Below, piece by piece: positions 16,677-25,275 of a stretch of 64,000 nucleotides of DNA; position 1 is the stretch's first letter; each line of letters starts with the position of its first letter. Source of the stretch: Nocardia wallacei (GTDB lineage Bacteria; Actinomycetota; Actinomycetes; Mycobacteriales; Mycobacteriaceae); assembly GCF_014466955.1 (NCBI RefSeq), contig NZ_AP023396.1, positions 3,844,001 through 3,908,000 on the forward strand. Reading direction: 5' to 3'. The position numbers were made by a program, and so were the translations under genes. The notes under the pieces were generated by a model that did not search any database, was not told the DNA's origin, and saw only the letters and a program-made list of their open reading frames with translations.

Positions 16677-17678
16677 TCACGGCGTGCCTCCGGGCGGCGC
16701 CGGGTCAGCCGAGTTGGGCAGATTGCCGTCCAGTCCGCCCGGTGGGAGTTCCGGAACGCGGCCGGAGGGCGGGGTGGGGGGATCGGCCGCACCCGGATCC
16801 TGCGGATCGGGCAGCCGATCGGTTTGCTGCTCGGTTTCGGCAGCGTTGCCGTTGTTTCTGGTCTTGGCATCTTCCAGCATTCTCTCGCTGGTCTGGATCG
16901 CGCGCTGGACCACACCCAGGTAGTAGCTGTTGATGTCCAGATCGGTCGGGACGGTGGCCGAGGCATGTTTATTGACCTCGGCGATCACCCGGCGGATAGC
17001 GTCCTTCCCCTGCCGGGAGTTCTCACCGGTGCTGTCGACAATGCGAGCGAGGTCCTGCTCTGTCGCAGCGAAGACCTTCGCCGTGTCGATGAGCAGGTTT
17101 GCCCTGCCCTCGTAGGCGGGGATTCCGCTCAGCCCGGCCGGGACCGTGAGCGACGGCGGCGCGGGTGGCGGTGCGCTCCCGGCCGGAGGGGGCGGGTTCC
17201 CGAGGGACCGCCAGATGTCGCACAGGAATGTTGGAAGCTGCTCGTACAGGTCGTCGACCGCCGAGTCCAAGCCGACCGGCTTCAGCACACTCGGCATCTC
17301 CGTACACGCGCCACAGCCGATGTCCAGCGGTTGCTTCGGCCGGAAGTTGCCGAACAATGCCGCGAGACCACCGGCAACGGAGGCTCCGCTGGCCTGTGTG
17401 GTGATCCGCTGCCCCACAGTATATTTCAGCAATTTCGCCCGGCCGAAACCGAACAGGCTGCCCGCGCCCCCGGCCAGGGCGCCCAGGCCTGCGTCGAGGG
17501 CGATATCGCCGAGCGACTCCCCACGCAACACACCGTCGATCGCACCGCCGACCAGTCCGCCGATCGCACCGCCGGCGATACTGCCGAACGGACCCCATGC
17601 CTTGCCGATCAGCGCGCCGACACCGGGCAGCACGACCTCCGCCGCGTTACCCAGGAACAGCGGCACCTTGTCGGACAT
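16677..17678 (-). CDS. Glycine-zipper protein with proline-rich segments
   Basis: About 333 residues. The first 120 residues are rich in G-x3-G zippers (GSIAGGAIGGLVGGAIDG, ALGALAGGAG-like), suggesting membrane insertion or oligomerisation. A Pro-rich linker follows near residue 165, then a helical segment around residues 190-275 (LLIDTAKVFAATEQDLARIV), and a Pro/Gly-rich disordered tail. This order resembles some type VII secretion-associated proteins of mycobacteria, but no WxG motif or ESX gene is present. The ATG has GGAGG seven bases upstream. Function unknown. Confidence 0.7.
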   Translation of the reverse strand: MSDKVPLFLGNAAEVVLPGVGALIGKAWGPFGSIAGGAIGGLVGGAIDGVLRGESLGDIALDAGLGALAGGAGSLFGFGRAKLLKYTVGQRITTQASGASVAGGLAALFGNFRPKQPLDIGCGACTEMPSVLKPVGLDSAVDDLYEQLPTFLCDIWRSLGNPPPPAGSAPPPAPPSLTVPAGLSGIPAYEGRANLLIDTAKVFAATEQDLARIVDSTGENSRQGKDAIRRVIAEVNKHASATVPTDLDINSYYLGVVQRAIQTSERMLEDAKTRNNGNAAETEQQTDRLPDPQDPGAADPPTPPSGRVPELPPGGLDGNLPNSADPAPPGGTP

Positions 17679-17851
17679 CACCGATCCTCCACCTGCCCTG
17701 CTTCCCGAGGCCGCAGATGTCCGGGCTCGCCGTCGCTGGCCTCCACCCCGCGGCGCCGCCCGTCTGCCGAGAGCGAGTGTGATCGCCTAGGTATCGAGTC
17801 CCGCATCGGTACGGCGCGGGGCCACGGCATGGCCTGAGGTAATCGAGACCG

Positions 17852-19318
17852 CTAGCGGAACGGGGGCTCGTTGAAGGTGCGGAGTTTGCGGGAGTGGAGG
17901 CTGTCGCCTTCGGCGCGGAGGAGTTCGACGGCGCGGATGCCGATCTGCAGGTGTTCGGAGACTGTGCCCTCGTAGAAGCGGTTGGCTTGGCCGGGGAGTT
18001 TGATCTCGCCGTGGAGCGGCTTGTCGGAGACGCACAGCAGAGTGCCGTAGGGGACGCGGAAACGGTAGCCCTGGGCGGCGATGGTGGCGCTTTCCATGTC
18101 GACGGCGACGGCTCGGCTCAGGTTGAACTGCAGGGCCGAGGCCGAATAACGCAGCTCCCAGTTGCGGTCGTCGGTGGTGACGACGGTGCCGGTGCGCAGT
18201 CGCTGCTTCACCGCCTCGCCGGGCATGCCGCTCACCTGCTTGGTCGCGTCGTACAGCGCGCGTTGCACCTCGGCGATGCTGGGGATCGGAATGTTCGGCG
18301 GGAGTACGGGATCCAGGACGTGATCGTCGCGCAGGTAGGCGTGGGCGAGGACGTAGTCGCCGATCTCCTGGCTCTCGCGCAGCCCGCCGCAGTGGCCGAT
18401 CATGAGCCAGGCGTGCGGGCGCAGCACCGCGAGGTGGTCGCACATGTTCTTGGCGTTGGCGGGGCCGACGCCGATGTTCACCAAGGTGATGCCGTGCCCG
18501 GTGGACGACATCAGATGCCATGCGGGCATCTGATGTTTCTTCCACGCGTCGTCGGCCACCATCGACTCGCGGTCACCGGTTCCAGGTGTGATGACGGTGC
18601 CGCCGGCGCAGGACAGGGCCTCGAAAGGCGTTGTGGGGTCGGCGATCAGGTCGCGGGCCCAGCGCACGAACTCGTCGACGTAGCGGCTGTAGTTGGTGAA
18701 CAGGACGAACGGCTGGAAGTGCTCGACGGGTGTGCCGGTGTAGTGCCGCAGCCGCGCCAGCGAGAAGTCGGTGCGCAGGGCGTCGAAGTGGCTCAAGGGC
18801 AGTGGGCCGCTGGTGTCGATCAGGCCGTCGGCGATCTCGTCGCCGACCTCGGCCAGGTCGGTGGTCGGGAAGTAGCGGGCCAGGTCGGCGCTCATCGAGC
18901 GATCCAGGCCCAGTTCGGTGGCGTCGATGACATACGGGAACGGGATCTCCTGCCGGGAGGGGCCGACCTCGATGCGGATGTCGTAGTCCTCGGCGATCAC
19001 CGTGAGCTGTTCGGTCAGGTAGCGGCGCAGCAGGGCCGGGCGGGTGATGGTCGTCCGGTAGGTGCCGGGCCGGGTGAGCCTGCCCCACGCCCGCGACCGG
19101 TTCTTGGGCTCGGCGCGGCCGTCCCAGCTGATCCGCAGTTCGGGGTACACGAAGGCGCCCGCGGCGCGGACCTCGGCGGCGGGCACGACTCCGCTGTCGA
19201 CGAAATCCTTCACCGCCGCGCGCAGCGTGGTGACCGAGCGGTCGTAGCGGGCCTGCAGATCGTCGAGCGTCGCCGCCACGGCCACCTCGGTGACGGTCGG
19301 GCTATCGGTGTCCGCCAT
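17852..19318 (-). CDS. amn: AMP nucleosidase
   Basis: A 488-residue enzyme that hydrolyses AMP to adenine and ribose 5-phosphate in the cytoplasm. It has the AMP-nucleosidase-specific N-terminal half (ISWDGRAEP, then SRAWGRLTRPGTYRTTITRP) and the C-terminal nucleoside-phosphorylase-like domain with NIGVGPANAKNMCDHLAVL, MIGHCGGLRES and AVAVDMESATIAAQGYR, where Glu/Asp contact the ribose. The length matches the family (about 480). It starts six bases after the stop of the molybdoenzyme gene, so the two form an operon. Confidence 0.93.
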   Translation of the reverse strand: MADTDSPTVTEVAVAATLDDLQARYDRSVTTLRAAVKDFVDSGVVPAAEVRAAGAFVYPELRISWDGRAEPKNRSRAWGRLTRPGTYRTTITRPALLRRYLTEQLTVIAEDYDIRIEVGPSRQEIPFPYVIDATELGLDRSMSADLARYFPTTDLAEVGDEIADGLIDTSGPLPLSHFDALRTDFSLARLRHYTGTPVEHFQPFVLFTNYSRYVDEFVRWARDLIADPTTPFEALSCAGGTVITPGTGDRESMVADDAWKKHQMPAWHLMSSTGHGITLVNIGVGPANAKNMCDHLAVLRPHAWLMIGHCGGLRESQEIGDYVLAHAYLRDDHVLDPVLPPNIPIPSIAEVQRALYDATKQVSGMPGEAVKQRLRTGTVVTTDDRNWELRYSASALQFNLSRAVAVDMESATIAAQGYRFRVPYGTLLCVSDKPLHGEIKLPGQANRFYEGTVSEHLQIGIRAVELLRAEGDSLHSRKLRTFNEPPFR

Positions 19319-19324
19319 CGCCGC

Positions 19325-21619
19325 TCACCCCCGCCCCGTGACGATGGCGGGCGGTGCGGTCACCGAAAGGTCCGGTGGCACATCGTGATACGCCTCGATC
19401 TGCACGAGGGCCAGCTGGCCGGTGGTGCCCTGGCTCAGGGTCGAGGAGGGCCGGTCGGCGGTGAGCACGTTCGGGTTGCCGTGGCGGCAGTGGCTCGGGT
19501 CGGCCGGGTCGGGGTCGTACCAGGCGCCGGTGGACAACTGCGCGATGCCCGGCCGTACCCCGGCGTCGGTCACCAGACCGGCCAGGCAGGAACCGCGGTC
19601 GTTGAACAGGCGCACGATCTCGCCCTCGCGCAGACCGCGCGCCGCTGCCTCGTCGGGGTGCAGCCGGACCGGTTCGCGCTCGGCGATTTTCACCGAGCGG
19701 CTGTGCGATCCGACGTCGAGCTGGCTGTGCAGCTTGGTGCGCGGCTGGTTGGCGATCAGCTGGAGCGGGAACCGGGCGGCGGCGGGGCCGCCGAGCCACT
19801 CCTCCGGCTCGAGCCACACCGGGTGGCCCGGGCAGTCCGGATAACCGTATCCGGCGATGGTGTCGGAGAAGATTTCGATCCGGCCCGTCGGGGTCGGCAG
19901 CGGGTGGGCGGCGGGGTCGGCGCGGAAGTCGGCGAACATCACCTGAGCGGGCTCGGCGACCGGCAGCTCCAGGCCCGGACCGGCCCAGAACTCGTCGAAC
20001 CCGGGCAGCCCGCGGCCGCGCTCGCCCAGGCCGTCGCGCCACTGCTCGTACAGGTGCCGCAGCCACTCGCCGGTGGTGCGGCCCTCGGTGAATTCCTTGG
20101 CGACGCCGAGTCTTTCGGACAGTTCGGTGAAGATCGCGTAGTCGTCGCGCGCCTGCCCGTGCGGGCGGGTGAGCGCGGGCATCGGGAAGAACATGCGGTC
20201 GTTGTCCCCGGCGCCGAAGTCGTCGCGCTCGATCGTCATGGTGGCGGGCAGCACGATGTCGGCGTGCCGGGCCGTCGATGTCCAGAACGGGTCGTGCACG
20301 ACGATCGTCTCGGGCCGGGCGAATGCCTCGCGCAGTCGCGCCAGATCCTGGTGATGGTGGAACGGGTTGCCCCCGGCCCAGTAGACCAGCCGGATGTCCG
20401 GATAGGTGAGGTCCTGCCCATTGTAGCGGTGGCGCGCACCGGGATTCAGCAGCATGTCGGCGATCCGGGCGACGGGGATGAAGGTGTCGACGCCGTTGTC
20501 GCCCTGCGGCAGATACGGCACCCGCAGCTGCCGCGTGGGCTCGCCGACATTGGCCGCCGAACCGTAGCCGTGGCCGAAACCGCCGCCGGGCAAACCGATC
20601 TGGCCCAGCATGGCGGCCAACACCACCCCCAGCCACAGCGGCTGCTCACCGTGGCGGGCCCGCTGCAGCGACCAGCTGACCGTCACGAACGTGCGTGCCG
20701 CGGCCATCTCGCGGGCGAGCGCGCGGATCCGGTCGGCCGGGATGCCGGTGATCGCCGCCGCCCAGGCGGGATCCTTGACCACCCCGTCCGGCTCGCCGCG
20801 CAGGTACCGGGCGAACCGCTCGTATCCGACGGTGTAGCGGTCCAGGAAGGTGGTGTCGGCCAGACCTTCCGCGTCCAGCACCTGGGCCAGCGCCAGCATC
20901 AGCGCGGCGTCGGTATTCGGCCGGGGCGCAAGCCATTCCGCCCGCGCCTCGTCTGGTGTGTCGTCACGCAGCGGGGCGACGGAGACGAATCGGCAGCCCC
21001 GCTCCCACGCCGCGGCGACCCACCCGCGCGCGTTGTGCCGAGACACGCCGCCGGGACTGACCGCGGCGTTCTTCGGCGACAGCCCGCCGAAGGCGACCAC
21101 CAGCTCGGTGTGCTCGCTGAGTACCGACTTCGCCGTGCTGTGGCTCAGCAACCAGTAGACGTCGCAGAGGACGTACGGCAGCAGCACCGCCGAGGTGCCG
21201 AGGCTGTAGCTGTTGACGTGCCGGACGTAGCCGCCCAGGCAGTTGAGGAAGCGGTGCACCTGGCTCTGCGCGTGGTGGAAACGCCCGGCGCTGGCCCAGC
21301 CGTAGGACCCGGCGAAGACCGCTTCCGGCCCGAATTCACCGTAGACCCGGCGTAATTCGTCGGACAGCAGCTCGCAGGCGCGGTCCCAGGACACCGGCAC
21401 GAACGGCTCGTCGCCGCGGCGGGCGGCGCCCGGGCCGTGCTCGAGCCAGCCCTGCCGCACATAGGGGCGGTCGATGCGCGTGGGGTGATGCTGGGCGGAG
21501 GCGACGTTCTCGATCAGGGGCAGCGGTTCGGGATCGCCGTGCCACGGCCGCACCTCGGTCAGCCGCTCGCCGTCGGTGGCGGCCTCGAACGCTCCCCAGT
21601 GCGTCAGATGCGTCGTCAT
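19325..21619 (-). CDS. Molybdopterin-dependent oxidoreductase, BisC/TorA-like
   Basis: About 764 residues, the size of biotin-sulfoxide reductase. It has FAGSYGWASAGRFHHAQ with the Ser that ligates Mo in DMSO-reductase-family enzymes, GLSPKNAAVSPGG, RYNGQDLTYPDIRLVYWAGG and a C-terminal molydopterin-dinucleotide domain (LIANQPRTKLHSQLD). There is no Tat signal and no N-terminal Fe-S cysteine motif, so it should be a cytoplasmic S- or N-oxide reductase like BisC. The ATG at 21619 is preferred; a GTG nine bases upstream is possible. It is divergent from the GH1 gene and coupled to amn. Confidence 0.9.
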   Translation of the reverse strand: MTTHLTHWGAFEAATDGERLTEVRPWHGDPEPLPLIENVASAQHHPTRIDRPYVRQGWLEHGPGAARRGDEPFVPVSWDRACELLSDELRRVYGEFGPEAVFAGSYGWASAGRFHHAQSQVHRFLNCLGGYVRHVNSYSLGTSAVLLPYVLCDVYWLLSHSTAKSVLSEHTELVVAFGGLSPKNAAVSPGGVSRHNARGWVAAAWERGCRFVSVAPLRDDTPDEARAEWLAPRPNTDAALMLALAQVLDAEGLADTTFLDRYTVGYERFARYLRGEPDGVVKDPAWAAAITGIPADRIRALAREMAAARTFVTVSWSLQRARHGEQPLWLGVVLAAMLGQIGLPGGGFGHGYGSAANVGEPTRQLRVPYLPQGDNGVDTFIPVARIADMLLNPGARHRYNGQDLTYPDIRLVYWAGGNPFHHHQDLARLREAFARPETIVVHDPFWTSTARHADIVLPATMTIERDDFGAGDNDRMFFPMPALTRPHGQARDDYAIFTELSERLGVAKEFTEGRTTGEWLRHLYEQWRDGLGERGRGLPGFDEFWAGPGLELPVAEPAQVMFADFRADPAAHPLPTPTGRIEIFSDTIAGYGYPDCPGHPVWLEPEEWLGGPAAARFPLQLIANQPRTKLHSQLDVGSHSRSVKIAEREPVRLHPDEAAARGLREGEIVRLFNDRGSCLAGLVTDAGVRPGIAQLSTGAWYDPDPADPSHCRHGNPNVLTADRPSSTLSQGTTGQLALVQIEAYHDVPPDLSVTAPPAIVTGRG

Positions 21620-21787
21620 GGCATCCACCGTAGCCGGGCCCACCGACACCGCCGCCGGGCCGCCACCGAGATGGACAGGTGACCAGTTACCGGCCAGAAT
21701 GACGACATTCCCGCGCGGTCCGCGGCCGGGCCCGCGGTCCCGGTTAGCCTGCCGAAGGTCAGCCGTCCATCGACGTAGAGGAGTCCG

Positions 21788-23122
21788 ATGCGCCAGTTCA
21801 GTCGCCGTCACGCTCTCGGCCTGTTCGCGGCCGGTACCGCCGCCGCGCTCGCCGGTCCGGCACCGTGGGCCGGTGCCCGCCCGGCCGCGCCGGCGACCGT
21901 GCCGGCGCTGGGATCGGATTTCCTCTGGGGCGTGGCCAGCGCCGGGTTCCAGTGCGAAGGCCATGCGCCGGACAGCAATTGGACACGCTACATCGACGCC
22001 CACCCCGACTACGACCGCTACCGCGACGCGGTCGACTTCTACACCCGATACGCCTCCGACATCGAGCTGGCCGCCGGTGTGGGTGTGGGCGTGTACCGCA
22101 TCAGCGTCGAATGGGCCCGGGTGCAGCCGCGGCCGGGCGAGTGGTCAGCGGACGGATTCGCCTTCTACGACAGCGTTCTCGACACCATGGCCGCCGCGGG
22201 CATCCGCCCGATGCTGACCCTCGATCACTGGGTGTACCCGGGGTGGGCCGCCGAACGCGGCGGCTGGGGCCACCCCGCCATGCTGGAGGACTGGCTGGCC
22301 AACGCCCGGAAAGTGGTGGACCGCTACGCTTCTCGCAATCCGCTGTGGGTCACCTTCAACGAGCCGACGTTCTACCTGGTGAACGAGACCCGCAACGGCG
22401 GCCTGTCCCCGGCCGGGCTGCCGGGCATGCAGCAGGCGCTGGTACAGGCGCACAACACCATCTACGACCACATCCACCGCGCGCAGCCCGGGGCGCAGGT
22501 GACCAGCAATGTGGCCTACATCGTCGGCGCTGTGGAAGGTCCGCTCAACGGCCGGATCATCGACCCGATCTCCGACCGGCTGGACTATGTGGGCATCGAT
22601 TACTACTACGGCTACAGCCCGCAGTCGCTGCTGAACGGCGCACCGCCGGACTTCGAGGCCCTGTGGAACATGCCATTGCAGCCCGAGGGCATCTACTACG
22701 CGCTGGAGCACTACGCCCGCCGCTTCCCGGGCAAACCCCTCTACATCGTGGAGAACGGGATGCCCACCGAGAACGGCGCACCGCGCGCGGACGGCTACAC
22801 CCGCGCCGACGACCTGCGCGACACCGTCTACTGGATTCAGCGCGCCCGCGCCGACGGTATGAACGTCATGGGCTACAACTACTGGAGCATCACCGACAAC
22901 TACGAATGGGGCAGCTACACACCACGTTTCGGCCTCTACACCGTCGACGTGACGACCGATCCGGGCCTCACCCGGCGCCCGACCGACGCGGTCGCCGCCT
23001 ACAGCGCGATCACCCGCGCGGGCGGAGTGCCCGGCGACTACCGCCCCACCCGCGCGCCGAGCGCCTGCTCGCTGGTCGATACCCCCGGTAGCTGCACCGA
23101 TCCGGTCACCGTGCCGCAGTAG
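21788..23122 (+). CDS. Tat-exported family 1 glycoside hydrolase-like protein (copy 1)
   Basis: A 444-residue protein with a twin-arginine signal (FSRRHALGLFAAGTAAALAG). The GH1 barrel shows the acid/base Glu in WVTFNEPTFY and the nucleophile Glu in LYIVENGMPTENG, plus NYWSITDNYEW near the end. GH1 enzymes are mostly beta-glucosidases and most are intracellular, so the export signal is notable. AGAGGAG precedes the ATG. A paralog with the same layout lies at 54352-55692. The substrate is unknown; an envelope or environmental beta-glycoside is likely. Confidence 0.9.
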   Translation: MRQFSRRHALGLFAAGTAAALAGPAPWAGARPAAPATVPALGSDFLWGVASAGFQCEGHAPDSNWTRYIDAHPDYDRYRDAVDFYTRYASDIELAAGVGVGVYRISVEWARVQPRPGEWSADGFAFYDSVLDTMAAAGIRPMLTLDHWVYPGWAAERGGWGHPAMLEDWLANARKVVDRYASRNPLWVTFNEPTFYLVNETRNGGLSPAGLPGMQQALVQAHNTIYDHIHRAQPGAQVTSNVAYIVGAVEGPLNGRIIDPISDRLDYVGIDYYYGYSPQSLLNGAPPDFEALWNMPLQPEGIYYALEHYARRFPGKPLYIVENGMPTENGAPRADGYTRADDLRDTVYWIQRARADGMNVMGYNYWSITDNYEWGSYTPRFGLYTVDVTTDPGLTRRPTDAVAAYSAITRAGGVPGDYRPTRAPSACSLVDTPGSCTDPVTVPQ

Positions 23123-23291
23123 CCGCAGGGACCTTCGGCACTCGACTGCCGACATTCGGCCCGCTCGCCAGGCGCTCGGGCGGAGGATGCTGGCCTGGCC
23201 GGGCCTGCCCCCCCGGCACGCTGCCCGAGGTGGTGAACCCGCCCGGCGCCCAGGCCGGAATGCCTGCCCCGCCTGGCCGCTGTCAGGCGGT

Positions 23292-24052
23292 TCACGCCCC
23301 GGGCGAATCGGCGCCGCGGGCGTCTCCGCCGGGGAACGGTTGCACCGTGGAAATCAGCGCCGCGTTCTCGCGTTCGAGCGTCTTGATCGGGCCGCCGTTC
23401 CAGCCGTCGGCGAACGCCTGCGAGAAGGGTCGGGGAAGATTTCGTCGTGGCCCTTCGCCACTCCGTCGAAGATCGCTCGGGCAACCGACGACGGTGACGC
23501 CTTCGGGATCGGCAGATCGCGCACCATATCGGTGTCCACGGGACCGGCCAGCACGGCGTGCACATGTACACCCTGGCCGGCGAGGGTGGCGCGCAGGGAC
23601 TGCGTCATGGACAACGCTGCGGCCTTGGAGATCGAGTAACCAGGACTGACCGGCACTGCCGCCAACGCCGCCATCGACACCACGTTGACTATCGCGCCCC
23701 GCGACTCGACGAGCCGGGGCAGGAGCGCCTGGGTGATGCTGTACGGGCCGAAGAGATTGACCGCGAGATATCGCTCCAGGGCGGCACGATCAGCGAGGTC
23801 TTCGTAGCCTCCCGAGCCCGCGTTGTTGACAAGAACATCGACCGAAGCAACGGCCTGGCGGGCGGCGGCGATCTGTTCGGTGTCGGTCACGTCCAGGGCC
23901 AAGGAGGCGACGCGGGGGTCGGAGTACGTCAGCGGCTGCCGGGTGCCTGCGTAGACCCGGGTGGCGCCCCTGCTGAGGGCTTCGTTGACCAAAGCCCGTC
24001 CGAGGCCTCGGTTGGCTCCGGTCACCAGAACCGTTTTGTCCGCGAGCGTCAT
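23292..24052 (-). pseudogene. SDR family oxidoreductase broken by a -1 frameshift
   Basis: From the ATG at 24052 the protein is a normal SDR: VLVTGANRGLGRAL cofactor loop, LVNNAGSGGYEDL, and the catalytic Y-x3-K in PGYSISKAAAL. The frame then leaves the family pattern after HDEIFPDP near 23427-23429. One frame over, the minus strand continues FSQAFADGWNGGPIKTLERE and NAALISTVQ to a TGA at 23292-23294, the expected family C-terminus. Restoring one C in a CCC run gives a 253-residue enzyme. It is either a pseudogene or a sequencing error. It is divergent from a SigG-type sigma factor. Confidence 0.85.
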
Positions 24053-24211
24053 GTGTTCTCCGATCAGGCGAATGTGAACTGTCGATGGTGCAGACACCGC
24101 GCCCGCGCGAAAATGGGCGGGGCCGGAGCGCCCAGTCTGCGGTCCGGGCGGTGTCACCACACGGTGAAGGCCGACAACGGCGAACCCGACACCCGGTAGA
24201 GGTGATGACAC

Positions 24212-25225
24212 GTGACCGTGAGCAACCTGATCGTGAGGGCGCGGGCCGGGGACGGCGAGGCGTTCCGGCAGCTGACCGAGCCGCACCGCCGGGAGTTGCA
24301 CCGACACTGCTATCGAATGCTCGGCTCGTTCCAGGACGCCGAGGACGCGCTCCAGGACACGCTGCTCGCGGCGTGGCGCGGTCTCGACCGGTTCCAAGGG
24401 CGTTCCTCGATCCGTACCTGGCTGTATCGGATCGCCACCAATCAATGTCTCAATGCGCTTCGCTCGGCCGCCCGGCGCCCGGCAAAGGAGTGGGACGTGC
24501 CCGAGATCGAACCTCCGGAACCGACCCGACGTGGCGAGGTGGTGTGGCTGGAGCCGTATCCCGACGCGCTCCTCGACCCTGCCACCGCAGTGCCACTCGG
24601 CCCGGAAGCCCGCTATGAGCAAGCCGAGTCCATCTCGTTGGCTTTCATCACCGCGCTGCAGATCCTCCCCGCGCGCCAGCGCGCCGTTCTGATCCTGCGC
24701 GAGGTGCTCGGATACCCGGCAGCCGAGGTCGCGGACATGCTCGACACGACGGTCGAATCGGTCAACAGCGCACTCAAACGAGCACGCGCCACGCTGCACC
24801 AGCGACTCGTGTCGAGTACGAACACCGATTCGCCTCCCTCGCCCGCCTCACCCGCCGAGCAGGAACTCGTGGCGAGATTCGCCCGCGCCTACGAATCCGG
24901 TGACATGGCCGCCTTGGTCGCCCTACTCACCGACGACGTTCGCATCTCCATGCCGCCCATGCCCCTCGAATACGCCGGCCGCGACGCCGTCGCCGGCTTC
25001 TATGCCGCGCTGCTGAGCCCCGACCGGAAGTACCACATGGTGCCGACACGGGCCAACGGCCAACCGGCGTTCGGGACCTATCTGCGCTCGGCAACCGACG
25101 GCATCCGGCGCGGGACCGGACTTCTCGTCCTCACGCTCGCCGGCAACCGGATAAGTGCCGTGACCCGTTTCGACAACAGCGTGCTCCCATGGTTCGGCCT
25201 CCCCCGATCCCTTCCCTGCCGCTGA
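24212..25225 (+). CDS. sigG: ECF RNA polymerase sigma factor, SigG-type
   Basis: A 337-residue ECF sigma factor with region 2 (HRHCYRMLGSFQDAEDALQD, RTWLYRIATNQCLNALR), a long linker containing WLEPYPDALLD, region 4 (YPAAEVADMLDTTVESVNSA) and a C-terminal SnoaL-like domain with ISMPPMPLEYAGRDAV. The WLEPYPD linker and the C-terminal fold are typical of the mycobacterial SigG subgroup, which responds to DNA damage or aldehydes in Mycobacterium. The start is the GTG at 24212. It is divergent from an SDR gene, which may be in its regulon. The symbol is by subgroup resemblance. Confidence 0.88.
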   Translation: MTVSNLIVRARAGDGEAFRQLTEPHRRELHRHCYRMLGSFQDAEDALQDTLLAAWRGLDRFQGRSSIRTWLYRIATNQCLNALRSAARRPAKEWDVPEIEPPEPTRRGEVVWLEPYPDALLDPATAVPLGPEARYEQAESISLAFITALQILPARQRAVLILREVLGYPAAEVADMLDTTVESVNSALKRARATLHQRLVSSTNTDSPPSPASPAEQELVARFARAYESGDMAALVALLTDDVRISMPPMPLEYAGRDAVAGFYAALLSPDRKYHMVPTRANGQPAFGTYLRSATDGIRRGTGLLVLTLAGNRISAVTRFDNSVLPWFGLPRSLPCR

Positions 25226-25275
25226 TTTCCGCCGGAGAGCGCCGGTTCGCGCCGCAGTTACCGAGCCGAAACCGT

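Noticed and set aside
17894..21355. A 1153-codon open frame on the plus strand opposite amn and the molybdoenzyme
   Set aside because: It is antisense to two clearly homologous genes, its translation is Val/Gly/Asp/Arg-rich without motifs, and it arises from high GC in codon position 3.
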